DNA of 64,000 nucleotides, from the NCBI GenBank assembly GCA_018970085.1, contig JAGWXD010000003.1:83325-147324 (forward strand), given 5' to 3'. This DNA comes from Cyanobacteria bacterium REEB459. Lineage in GTDB: Bacteria; Cyanobacteriota; Cyanobacteriia; Phormidesmidales; Phormidesmidaceae. This document shows positions 56,894 through 64,000 of the stretch, in pieces. Position 1 is the stretch's first letter, and the number at the start of each line of letters is the position of its first letter. The notes beneath the pieces were generated by a model that saw only the letters and a program-made list of their open reading frames with translations, made no database searches and was not told the DNA's origin. The translations under genes were made by a program, and so were the position numbers.

Positions 56894-59800
56894 CAAATAG
56901 GCGAGCCATTCCGTTAGGCTTTCCAGTTGCTTTTCTGGTTTCAGGGTGCCCAGGCCCCGCACCACTACCTTGCCACCGCTGTAGACAAAGCGGGACTTGA
57001 GGTGGCTGGGCAGCTTTTCGCTGATCATTTTCCAGGCCGGTTCCTCCATCGGGGTTTCCAGCACCACGTGCTGTTTGCCCTCTGGTTTAATCCGCGAAAA
57101 CCCCGCCGCCTTAGCCACCAGCTTCAGTTCCAGCATGCGCACCAGTTGTTCGGTGGCGTAGGGAATGGGGCCGTAGCGATCGCTGAGGTCCGCCGCAATC
57201 TGCATCAGCTCCACCTTGCTCTCTGCCACCGCCAGGCTGCGGTAGGCCGCCATCTTTTGATCCAGGTCCGGGATATAGTTATTGGGCACAAAGGCGGTGA
57301 CGTTGAGGTCCACCTGGGTATCCTCCACCGGGGGAATTTCCTGGCCCCGAATTTCGCCGATCGCCTCCTCCAGCATGTCCATGTACAGGTCAAAGCCAAT
57401 CGCCTCCATCTGGCCCGACTGCTCCACCCCCAGCAGGTTACCCACCCCCCGAATCTCCATATCCCGCATGGCCAGCTGGTAGCCCGACCCCAACTGGGTA
57501 AACTCCTGGATTGCCCGCAGCCGCTGGCGGGCCTTGTCGCTCAAGGCCTGTTTAGGGTAGAACAGCCAGGCATGGGCCTGCACCCCAGCTCGCCCCACCC
57601 GGCCCCTGAGCTGGTAAAGCTGGGACAGGCCAAAGCGGTGGGCATCCTCCACCAGGATGGTATTCACCCGGGGAATATCCAGCCCCGACTCAATGATGGT
57701 GGTGCACACCAGAATATCAGCCTCGCCACTGCTAAAGGTGAGCATGGTGGATTCCAGCTCTCCCTCCTCCATCTGACCGTGGGCGATGGCCAGGCGAGCG
57801 GCGGGCACCATCTCTCGAATTTTGGCCGAGACCTCCTCAATCCCCTCCACCCGGGGCACCACGTAGAACACCTGGCCGCCCCGGTCCAGTTCCTGCCGAA
57901 TGGCGGTGCGTACCGCCTCCGGGTCTAGGGGCGACAGGTGGGTTTGGATCGGTCGCCGGGAGGGCGGCGGGGTGGTAATCAAACTCATTTCCCGCACCCC
58001 CGACAGGGCCATGTAGAGGGTACGGGGAATGGGGGTGGCGCTGAGGGTGAGCACATCCACCTGGGTTTTCAGGGCCTTAATCCGCTCCTTTTGATTCACC
58101 CCAAACCGCTGTTCCTCATCCACCACCAGCAGCCCCAGGGCCTTAAAGTCGATGCCCTTGCCCAGCAACTGGTGGGTACCCACCACCACATCTAGTTCGC
58201 CGGTTTTCAGCCGTTGCAAAATCTCCTTCTTCTCTGGCGGCGTGCGGAAGCGGTTGAGCAGCCCCACCTGGATCGGGTAGGGGGCAAAACGCTCCTTGAG
58301 GGTGTGGTAGTGCTGCTGGGTGAGGATGGTGGTGGGGGCCAGCAGGGCCACCTGTTTGCCGGCGGTGACCGCCTTAAAGACGGCCCGCAGGGCGACTTCG
58401 GTTTTGCCAAAGCCGACATCGCCGCACACCAGCCGATCCATGGGGCGATCACTCTCCATGTCCTGCTTCACATCCTGCACCGCCTTGAGCTGGTCGGGGG
58501 TGGCCTGGTAGGGGAAGGAATCCTCCAGCTCCTGCTGCCAGGGGGTATCGCTGGGGTAGGCAAAGCCCTCCAACTTGGCCCGCTGGGCGTAGAGCTGCAA
58601 CAGGTCCACCGCCACCTTTTGGATCGCCTTTTTAGCCCTCCCCTTAGTTTTTTCCCAGGCGCTGCTGGTCATTCTATTCAGCACCGGCGCCTGCCCGGTG
58701 GCCACCCGATAGCGGGATAGGGACCCTACCTGGTCGGCGGCCACCCGCAGCAGTCCATCGGCGTACTGGATCACCAGATAGTCTCGGGTTTCCTGGTTGA
58801 GGGTGAGGCTCTCCAGCTTCAGGAACTGGCCAATGCCGTGGCTGCGGTGGACCACAAAATCCCCCGGTTTCATCTTGTTGGGATCCACCTGTTTAGAGGC
58901 GGCTCGACGGCGCTTGCGCACATAGCCCGGGGTAGCCAGACTGTGTTGACCAAAGAACTCCCGGTCGGTCACCACCACCAGGCGGAAGGTGGGCAGGATG
59001 AACCCCTCCAACTCCGCCAGCCCGGAGTATTTTACCGCCACCGGCACCGACTGCCCCTGCAACTTGTCGATGGCGTTGTAATCCCTGGGGTTGGGGATGA
59101 ACTGGGCCGGACAGTCGTGCTCCTGCAGTAGGGCCACGGATCGGGAGGGCTGGGCCGACACCAGCCACACCCCGTACTTGCGCTGGCATTCCCCCCGAAT
59201 GGTTTCCGCCAGCTTGCCAAACTGGTGGGGCAGGGCGGGCACCGGCCGGCTGGCCAGGTTCAACCCCTGGTGGTTGACCTCCGCCAGGGCGGAGAGAAAT
59301 AGGCGGGGAAACACCTCCGCCGCCGCCAGGGCTTCGCTGAAGGGGCGGTGGATTTTGGGGGGTAGGGCCTCACCGGCCTGCTGTTGCCAGTGATCCTCCA
59401 CGTGGTCTAACCAGCGATCGCCGTGGGCCTGGCACTGGTCCAGCTCATCCACCGCCAGCAGGGTGGTGGCGGGCAGGTAGTCTAGCAGGCAGGCGGGCTG
59501 GGGAAAGGCCAGGCCCAGCCAACGCCGCAGCCCCTCGGGGAAGATGCCGCTGTCCAACCCCTCCTCGGCGGCCGGAGACAGGACCCTAGACAACCTGTCC
59601 TGGCGGCGCAGGTGCTCTAGAATCACCGGCCCGTACTGGGTGGGGGTGAGAATCAGCTGCTCAACCGGATCGAGGGATCGCTGGGTGGCCGGGTCAAACT
59701 CCCGCATCCGCTCCAGATTATCGCCAAACAGCTCCAGCCGCACCGGCAACTCGGCCGCCACCGGGTAGAGGTCAATGATGTCGCCGCGCTGAGCCCATTG

Positions 59801-60337
59801 GCCTTCGGTTTCCACCACCGCCACCCGCTCATAGCCGAGGCTGGCCAGGCGCTGCCCCAGGGCCTTGAAGTGGATATCCTGCCCCAGTTGTAGCCGCAGA
59901 CAGTGGGGATCAAGGGCGGAGACCGGCGGTAGGTGGGGTTGGAGGGCCCGTTCTGTAGTGACGATGGCCAGTTTGCGATCGCCCTGGGGTTGCTGCCCCA
60001 GGGCCAGCAGGTCCGCCAGTACCTGCATCTGCCCCCAGGTCATTTCCGATTCCTGGTCAAAGGGGTCGTAGGGGGAGGCCTCGGAGGTGGGGTAAAAGTG
60101 CACCGTATCCCAGCCCATGGCCTCCAATTGGGGAGCCCAGCGGCTGGCCTCCTCCAGGGTGGCGGTGATCACCAGCAGGGGTCGTTGCTGGGCCAGGGCC
60201 AGGGCCGAGCTCACCAACCCCTTGGGCAGACGGCCTGCCCCCGTCAGGCTGAGACTACCCTGCTGGTCTAGCTTGGCCAGCAGCTCAGCGGTCAGGGGCG
60301 ATCGCTGCAGGGTGCGGAGAAGGGAGGAAAAAACCAT
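56888..60337 (-). CDS. mfd: Transcription-repair coupling factor
   Basis: About 1149 residues from the ATG at 60337 ([20 protein letters not shown]), the usual cyanobacterial start. Visible regions are the UvrB-homologous module at the N-terminus, the RNAP-interaction domain ([20 protein letters not shown]), the translocase Walker A ([15 protein letters not shown]), the DEEQRFGV box, SATPIPRTL and the helicase motifs through [10 protein letters not shown]. The C-terminal inhibitory domain is present ([14 protein letters not shown]). It removes stalled RNA polymerase from DNA lesions and recruits UvrA. No SOS box is visible upstream. moaA and phr precede it on the same strand. Confidence 0.97.
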   Translation of the reverse strand: MVFSSLLRTLQRSPLTAELLAKLDQQGSLSLTGAGRLPKGLVSSALALAQQRPLLVITATLEEASRWAPQLEAMGWDTVHFYPTSEASPYDPFDQESEMTWGQMQVLADLLALGQQPQGDRKLAIVTTERALQPHLPPVSALDPHCLRLQLGQDIHFKALGQRLASLGYERVAVVETEGQWAQRGDIIDLYPVAAELPVRLELFGDNLERMREFDPATQRSLDPVEQLILTPTQYGPVILEHLRRQDRLSRVLSPAAEEGLDSGIFPEGLRRWLGLAFPQPACLLDYLPATTLLAVDELDQCQAHGDRWLDHVEDHWQQQAGEALPPKIHRPFSEALAAAEVFPRLFLSALAEVNHQGLNLASRPVPALPHQFGKLAETIRGECQRKYGVWLVSAQPSRSVALLQEHDCPAQFIPNPRDYNAIDKLQGQSVPVAVKYSGLAELEGFILPTFRLVVVTDREFFGQHSLATPGYVRKRRRAASKQVDPNKMKPGDFVVHRSHGIGQFLKLESLTLNQETRDYLVIQYADGLLRVAADQVGSLSRYRVATGQAPVLNRMTSSAWEKTKGRAKKAIQKVAVDLLQLYAQRAKLEGFAYPSDTPWQQELEDSFPYQATPDQLKAVQDVKQDMESDRPMDRLVCGDVGFGKTEVALRAVFKAVTAGKQVALLAPTTILTQQHYHTLKERFAPYPIQVGLLNRFRTPPEKKEILQRLKTGELDVVVGTHQLLGKGIDFKALGLLVVDEEQRFGVNQKERIKALKTQVDVLTLSATPIPRTLYMALSGVREMSLITTPPPSRRPIQTHLSPLDPEAVRTAIRQELDRGGQVFYVVPRVEGIEEVSAKIREMVPAARLAIAHGQMEEGELESTMLTFSSGEADILVCTTIIESGLDIPRVNTILVEDAHRFGLSQLYQLRGRVGRAGVQAHAWLFYPKQALSDKARQRLRAIQEFTQLGSGYQLAMRDMEIRGVGNLLGVEQSGQMEAIGFDLYMDMLEEAIGEIRGQEIPPVEDTQVDLNVTAFVPNNYIPDLDQKMAAYRSLAVAESKVELMQIAADLSDRYGPIPYATEQLVRMLELKLVAKAAGFSRIKPEGKQHVVLETPMEEPAWKMISEKLPSHLKSRFVYSGGKVVVRGLGTLKPEKQLESLTEWLAYLP

Positions 60338-60429
60338 AGGGCCAATTGCCAAAAATCAGGAGAGTCACAAGGGGGGCAGAGGACCGCACCAACCGCTCAT
60401 TATTGTAATAATCCCTGGTCTGGTTTGCC

Positions 60430-61410
60430 CTAACCGCCAATTTGGGCCATGGTCCGATCGTAGCCCCCCGTCGCCCCAGACTGCCGCATTGTGTAGTTGA
60501 TTGCCGGCTTGGCCTGGAGCAGATCCGCTACCTGCTGCCGTAGCCAGTTTAGGGCGACCCCCTGGCGCAGGGGAGTCTTCAGATCGATCTGGCCGGTTTG
60601 ATTCAACAGGCAGGGCCGCAGCCAGCCATCGGCAGAGAGTCGTAGACGGTTACAGCGATCGCAAAAGCACTCCGACATTTGGCTAATAAACCCCACCGTC
60701 CCCAGGGCTCCAGGAATCTGAAACACATCGGCGGGGCCATTGCCCTGCACCTGAGCGGGCTCTAAACCCCAATGGTGACGAATCTGCTGACGCAGCTGGG
60801 CAGAGTCAATCCAACCCCGCTCAGCAAATAGCTGGTCGTTGCCAATCGGCATAAACTCAATAAAACGGATATGCCAGGGGCGATCGCGGCTGAGGGCGGC
60901 CAGATCCAACACCTCCTGGTCGTTCACCCCAGGAATCACCACCACGTTGAGTTTGAGGGGAGCAAACCCCATCTCGTGGGCCACCAGAATACCCTGCCAG
61001 ACCTGCTGCCAGCGGTCTCGCCCCCCCGTTAGTTGTTGAAACACCAGGGGATCGAGACTATCCAGGCTGATATTCAGGCGGCGCAGTCCCGCCTGCCAAA
61101 GGGCCTGGGCTTTGGCAGCCAGCAAAAAGCCGTTGGTACTGATGGCCAGATCCTGGGTGCCCGGCATCTGGGCAATATCCGCCGTAATTTCCCCAATGTC
61201 GGGGCGCAGCAGGGGTTCACCGCCGGTGAGGCGAAAGCGGCTAAAGCCAAGGGGCACAAACACCTGGCTGAGTAGCTGTCGCAGTTCCTCTCGGGTGAGC
61301 CAGTCGGCGGGCGGCGGGTAGGACATCGCTGCCCCCGCCGGCATACAGTACTGGCATTGAAAATTGCAGCGATCGACAACACTAATGCGGAGGTAGTTGA
61401 TGGTGGCCAT
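60430..61410 (-). CDS. moaA: GTP 3',8-cyclase (molybdenum cofactor synthesis protein A)
   Basis: 326 residues. The radical-SAM cluster motif is [11 protein letters not shown] (CxxxCxxC) near residue 15, the second 4Fe-4S site is [21 protein letters not shown] (CxxC-13x-C), and the required C-terminal Gly-Gly is present (QIGG). It makes the first Moco intermediate with MoaC. The N-terminus is shorter than in E. coli but begins at the core strand. No other moa gene is near. It sits 21 bp downstream of phr and about 80 bp upstream of mfd. Confidence 0.95.
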   Translation of the reverse strand: MATINYLRISVVDRCNFQCQYCMPAGAAMSYPPPADWLTREELRQLLSQVFVPLGFSRFRLTGGEPLLRPDIGEITADIAQMPGTQDLAISTNGFLLAAKAQALWQAGLRRLNISLDSLDPLVFQQLTGGRDRWQQVWQGILVAHEMGFAPLKLNVVVIPGVNDQEVLDLAALSRDRPWHIRFIEFMPIGNDQLFAERGWIDSAQLRQQIRHHWGLEPAQVQGNGPADVFQIPGALGTVGFISQMSECFCDRCNRLRLSADGWLRPCLLNQTGQIDLKTPLRQGVALNWLRQQVADLLQAKPAINYTMRQSGATGGYDRTMAQIGG

Positions 61411-61431
61411 GGTAAGGGGGGATGGGAGATT

Positions 61432-63069
61432 TTAGTCCAGCAGGCTGAGTTGCTGACTGCTAGGGGTGGAGCGAGGGGGACTGGAACGGGGCGGAGCGAT
61501 GTTGACATGGGCAACAAACCAGGTACGCAGATCCTGTTTCTGGGCTTGGTCCAGAGTCTCCAGATCAAGGGCAGGGGGAAACAAACTGAAGTTTGATCCT
61601 AACGCCCAGCCCACCTCGCCGCCGTAGCGATCGACGCCAAAGGGGGTGAGATCGGCGGGCAGGGGGGCCAGGTGAGGCAACAGGCTAGGGGCCTGAATAA
61701 AGGTTTGACGCTGCTGTTCTAGCTGCTTAATGCGCCGCTGGCGAGCGACTTTGTAATCGAGCACAGGGGCCGGATAGGTGGCCCGGGGGGGAGGACTCCC
61801 CAACTGTTCGGGGGAAACATCGGCCAATTCTGGTAGCCAGCGCTTAATGAACTGGCCCTGGGGGTCACAGCGGTCTACAGCGGTCTGACCGGGGTGGTAA
61901 ATACGGGTCCAGGATTTGTCGATGCAGTGGGTTACCCCCGCCTGCATGGCCCACTGGTAGTGGTCAATGGGGCAATCGCCATCAATTAGGTGGCGCATAA
62001 AGTGAAGAGCTCCGTAGCGCCAATCAATCCCGATCAGATTGCTGAGAAAACTGGCGTAGATGGCGCGGGTCCGAAAATTCAGGTGCAGGTAACCACCGGT
62101 GGCCTGGAGACAACGGGCGGCGGCATCCACGATGGGAAAACCGGTATGCCCGGTTTGCCAGGCTTGGTAGAGGTCGGCATCAAAGGCCCAACCGGCCTGG
62201 TCAAAAATTCGATAGAGCGATCGCAACTCCAGCTGGGGCAGATAGCGAAACCGCTGAGTAAACCCCTGGCCCCAGCGCAGTCGGGCAATCAGTTGCTGAT
62301 GGCTACGGCGGCGGCGCTCCGATCCTCCAGTATCGGCCTGCAGAACGGTCTGGACGCACTCCCGCACCGAGATCACTCCAAACTTCAGGTGGGGACTCAG
62401 ACCCGTGGTCACTGCCGCACTGGGGTAGGAAAGCTGCCAGTAGTAGCGATCGGCCTTTTCTTCAAGAAAGGTCTGGAGCAAGGCTCGGGCGGCGGCGGTA
62501 CTGGCCGCCGGTAGTGGTTTACCATCGGCCTCATGACCCAGTTGGGTCAGACTAGGCAGGGGCTCACTGCTAATCTCGGGGGGCACCGCCACCCTCTGGG
62601 GCCGGGGCACCTGAGGTTCCCCCATCTGCCCATACCAGCGTTGGCGATAGGCCGGATAGGGCAGCAGTTCCGCCAGGCTACCGGGGGGGTCGAACCAGCG
62701 AATTTTCATCCCCGCCGTTGCTAAGGCCTGATTAAGACGGGCATCCCGCACCCGACCATAGATACGTTCGCAATCGGTGTAGGCGTAGATACCCTCGGCC
62801 TGGGACTGACGTACCAGATTGGGCAATACCTCCACCGGGTCTCCCGATCTTAGAATCAACCGCCCTCCCAACTGCCTTAGATCGCGGTCTAACCCCCCCA
62901 GGGCCGCCAGCAAAAATTCCACCCGGGCCGGGCCGGTTTCTGGATGGTGTAGCAAGGCTCGGTCTAGCACAAACACAGGAACCACCAGCCCCCGGCGAGC
63001 GGCTCGAGCCAGGGGCTGGTGATCAAACACCCGCAAATCTCGACGAAACCAGACCAGGGTTCTAGTCAT
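61432..63069 (-). CDS. Photolyase/cryptochrome-family flavoprotein with a non-canonical FAD-site segment
   Basis: 545 residues. The N-terminal antenna domain begins LVWFRRDLRVFDHQPLARAA. The C-terminal FAD-binding domain has LRWGQGFTQRFRYLPQLELRS, TGFPIVDAAARCLQATGGYLHLNFRTRAIYASFLSN and IDWRYGALHFMRHLIDGDC. After this, canonical CPD photolyases have NNGGWQW; here the text is PIDHYQWAMQAGVTHC, so the Asn near the flavin N5 is not obvious and Asp is the nearest candidate. Light-driven DNA repair is likely, but a cryptochrome function is possible. The C-terminus has a Ser/Pro tail. Confidence 0.85.
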   Translation of the reverse strand: MTRTLVWFRRDLRVFDHQPLARAARRGLVVPVFVLDRALLHHPETGPARVEFLLAALGGLDRDLRQLGGRLILRSGDPVEVLPNLVRQSQAEGIYAYTDCERIYGRVRDARLNQALATAGMKIRWFDPPGSLAELLPYPAYRQRWYGQMGEPQVPRPQRVAVPPEISSEPLPSLTQLGHEADGKPLPAASTAAARALLQTFLEEKADRYYWQLSYPSAAVTTGLSPHLKFGVISVRECVQTVLQADTGGSERRRRSHQQLIARLRWGQGFTQRFRYLPQLELRSLYRIFDQAGWAFDADLYQAWQTGHTGFPIVDAAARCLQATGGYLHLNFRTRAIYASFLSNLIGIDWRYGALHFMRHLIDGDCPIDHYQWAMQAGVTHCIDKSWTRIYHPGQTAVDRCDPQGQFIKRWLPELADVSPEQLGSPPPRATYPAPVLDYKVARQRRIKQLEQQRQTFIQAPSLLPHLAPLPADLTPFGVDRYGGEVGWALGSNFSLFPPALDLETLDQAQKQDLRTWFVAHVNIAPPRSSPPRSTPSSQQLSLLD

Positions 63070-63208
63070 AAATAGAACAAGTATACTATAGTGACATTAA
63101 GGTTCTGGTCTCGATGGCTGATGTAGAAGGATTGTCTAGCTTCTACCTTGCCGGTGTCCTTAAGGATCAGGGCCGCCCCTGTTCACCTGATTTTATGCCC
63201 CTACCACC

Positions 63209-63757
63209 ATGGCTAAGCACCTTCGCCAATCCCTATCTATCCATTATCAACAGCAATCATCTCCGCCGCCCAGTCTGGGCCCCGCCCCCCGCCCGCCCCA
63301 GTGGCCAGCCCCAGACCCCGGTAACGGCTCCCCAGCCCGTCCTATCCAGCCTCCAGCGTTCCCTCTGTCCAGTCTGACCTCGCCACCCCCCCTGAAGGCC
63401 GTGGTGCTGGCGGGGGGATCAATGCTGGCGGCGGCGATGGTCGGGCTGAGTCCCCATTCAGGCCCAGTGGTTGAGTCCCCCACCCTGACTGGAGAGTGCA
63501 TCAAGATTGAAAAGACCGTCAATGGGCTGTCTCGAGATCGCCTCAAGGCGATGCTAGCCCTGCCGGTGCCAGCCCCCCAAGCCACCCTGAAAAGCTTGCT
63601 CACCTCCCCCTACTGTGTACTTAAGCCCAGCCCCAATGAACAGGCAGAGGGGCTGGAGCGGCAGGCCTATCCCCTGGAATTTGACCCCCAAACCTGGCTA
63701 GTCGTGATCTATCAGGGCGATCTCTACCAGGGCTATGATTTTATTTTTCACCCCTGA
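63209..63757 (+). CDS. Pro-rich protein of unknown function with one hydrophobic segment
   Basis: 182 residues. The first about 60 residues are Pro/Ser/Ala-rich, then a hydrophobic segment (VVLAGGSMLAAAMVGL), then a soluble C-terminal domain (GECIKIEKTVNGLSRDRLKAML, PYCVLKP, and YPLEFDPQTWLVVIYQGDLYQGYDFIF). It is probably anchored in the membrane with the C-terminal domain outside. No family is recognised. The start is uncertain, since the Pro-rich head is poorly constrained. It is divergent from phr. Confidence 0.65.
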   Translation: MAKHLRQSLSIHYQQQSSPPPSLGPAPRPPQWPAPDPGNGSPARPIQPPAFPLSSLTSPPPLKAVVLAGGSMLAAAMVGLSPHSGPVVESPTLTGECIKIEKTVNGLSRDRLKAMLALPVPAPQATLKSLLTSPYCVLKPSPNEQAEGLERQAYPLEFDPQTWLVVIYQGDLYQGYDFIFHP

Positions 63758-63843
63758 GCCAGGACCGGCCCCGTCGGGATCAGCCCTGCGGCCATGCTAG
63801 ATTATTCAAGCCAATCCCTTTGGGTTACTAGAGGGGCATTGTG

Positions 63844-64000
63844 ATGGAGAGTTGGGCCATGGCTAAGGACGTCCTGGGCATCGGGGTGGTCGGTACGGGC
63901 TTCGGCCAAAAGGTACATATTCCGGGCTTACAGGCCCACCATCGCACCCAGGTGGTAGCGGTTTACCATCGGCAGCGGCAGAAAGCTGAGGCGATCGCGG
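63844..64000 (+). CDS. Gfo/Idh/MocA-family oxidoreductase, 5' end only
   Basis: The frame is open to the window end. The start is ATG 63844 or, more likely, ATG 63859 (MAKDVLGIGVVGTGFGQ). GVVGTGFGQKVHIPGLQAHHRTQVVAVYHR is the N-terminal dinucleotide-binding fold of NAD(P)-dependent sugar or biliverdin-type oxidoreductases of this family. The remainder is outside, so the substrate cannot be judged. Confidence 0.8.
   Translation, partial: MESWAMAKDVLGIGVVGTGFGQKVHIPGLQAHHRTQVVAVYHRQRQKAEAIA

Noticed and set aside
56927..57928. 333-residue plus-strand ORF inside mfd
   Set aside because: It is antisense to clearly conserved mfd helicase sequence. Long antisense frames are common in GC-rich genes, and the translation is His/Gly/Leu-rich low complexity.
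61990..62514. 174-residue plus-strand ORF inside phr
   Set aside because: Antisense shadow of the photolyase; the composition is atypical and there is no family match.
63114..63377. 87-residue plus-strand ORF before the 182-residue gene
   Set aside because: It overlaps the better frame starting at 63209 in another phase, and most of its length is Pro/Ser/Arg composition from GC-rich sequence.
1..64000. CRISPR array, insertion sequence, prophage or rRNA operon
   Set aside because: No regularly spaced direct repeats, no transposase-like or phage-like protein beyond the small recombinase-type domain, and no 16S/23S sequence were seen.

Overview
The window is chromosomal DNA from a cyanobacterium. 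The evidence is oxygenic-photosynthesis and phycobilisome genes (psaE, psaK, ndhO, cpcG), a beta-carboxysome shell protein (ccmP type), an RNA polymerase split into rpoC1 and rpoC2, several cyanobacteria-restricted small families (DUF3155, DUF1816, DUF1350, DUF2301), and many copies of the HIP1 octamer GCGATCGC. GC content looks moderately high. I see no insertion sequence, prophage, CRISPR array or rRNA operon; this is mostly conserved core chromosome, tightly packed.

Layout. 1-9.2 kb: the 3' part of a TPR protein (possibly a kinase tail), an HpxO-type FAD hydroxylase, tadA, a lone MacB/LolD-type ABC ATPase, a DCC-family protein, pepA, lexA with a consensus cyanobacterial SOS box, a universal stress protein and hisD. 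9.4-20.2 kb: rpsT, tatD, then rpoB-rpoC1-rpoC2, with an 18-bp hairpin between rpoB and rpoC1. 20.1-27.2 kb: ribokinase, a small CxxC protein, ndhO, mutM, psaE and a DUF3155 gene, then a histidine kinase, prmC, ybjQ and nadC. 27.2-27.7 kb: a gap holding a 23-codon ORF with a near-perfect Shine-Dalgarno and an intrinsic terminator. 27.7-37.2 kb: CHAD protein, DUF1350, RND pump, tRNA-Gly(CCC), hisIE, ccmP, a secreted protein, a 600-bp gap with a 24-bp palindrome, rnc, rnpB and cpcG. 37.3-42.7 kb: a co-directional cell-division cluster (unknown membrane protein, ftsQ, ftsZ, thiD, ABC ATPase, qor). 42.8-49.6 kb: psaK, lgt, glmU, tilS, small membrane proteins, an orphan recombinase-like domain, DUF1816, rlmB and mrnC. 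49.8-56.8 kb: fasciclin protein, PAS/GAF histidine kinase, DUF2301, a chagasin-like inhibitor, a Tat-exported sulfatase-modifying-factor paralogue, a 70-aa protein and ggt. 56.9-64 kb: mfd, moaA, a non-canonical photolyase/cryptochrome, an unknown protein and the start of a Gfo/Idh/MocA oxidoreductase.

Functional links. RNA maturation genes recur (rnpB-rnc; mrnC-rlmB; tadA; tilS). DNA repair is represented by lexA, mutM, mfd and phr. Envelope and division genes (ftsQ, ftsZ, glmU, lgt) occupy 39-45 kb. Convergent genes repeatedly meet with overlapping stop codons. The items most worth a second look are the 27.3-kb mini-transcription unit, the rpoB-rpoC1 hairpin, the 34.7-kb palindrome, the rnpB/rnc junction, the altered FAD-domain motif of the photolyase and the Ser-for-Cys change in the formylglycine-generating-enzyme homologue. 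I did not find a clearly new multi-gene system.
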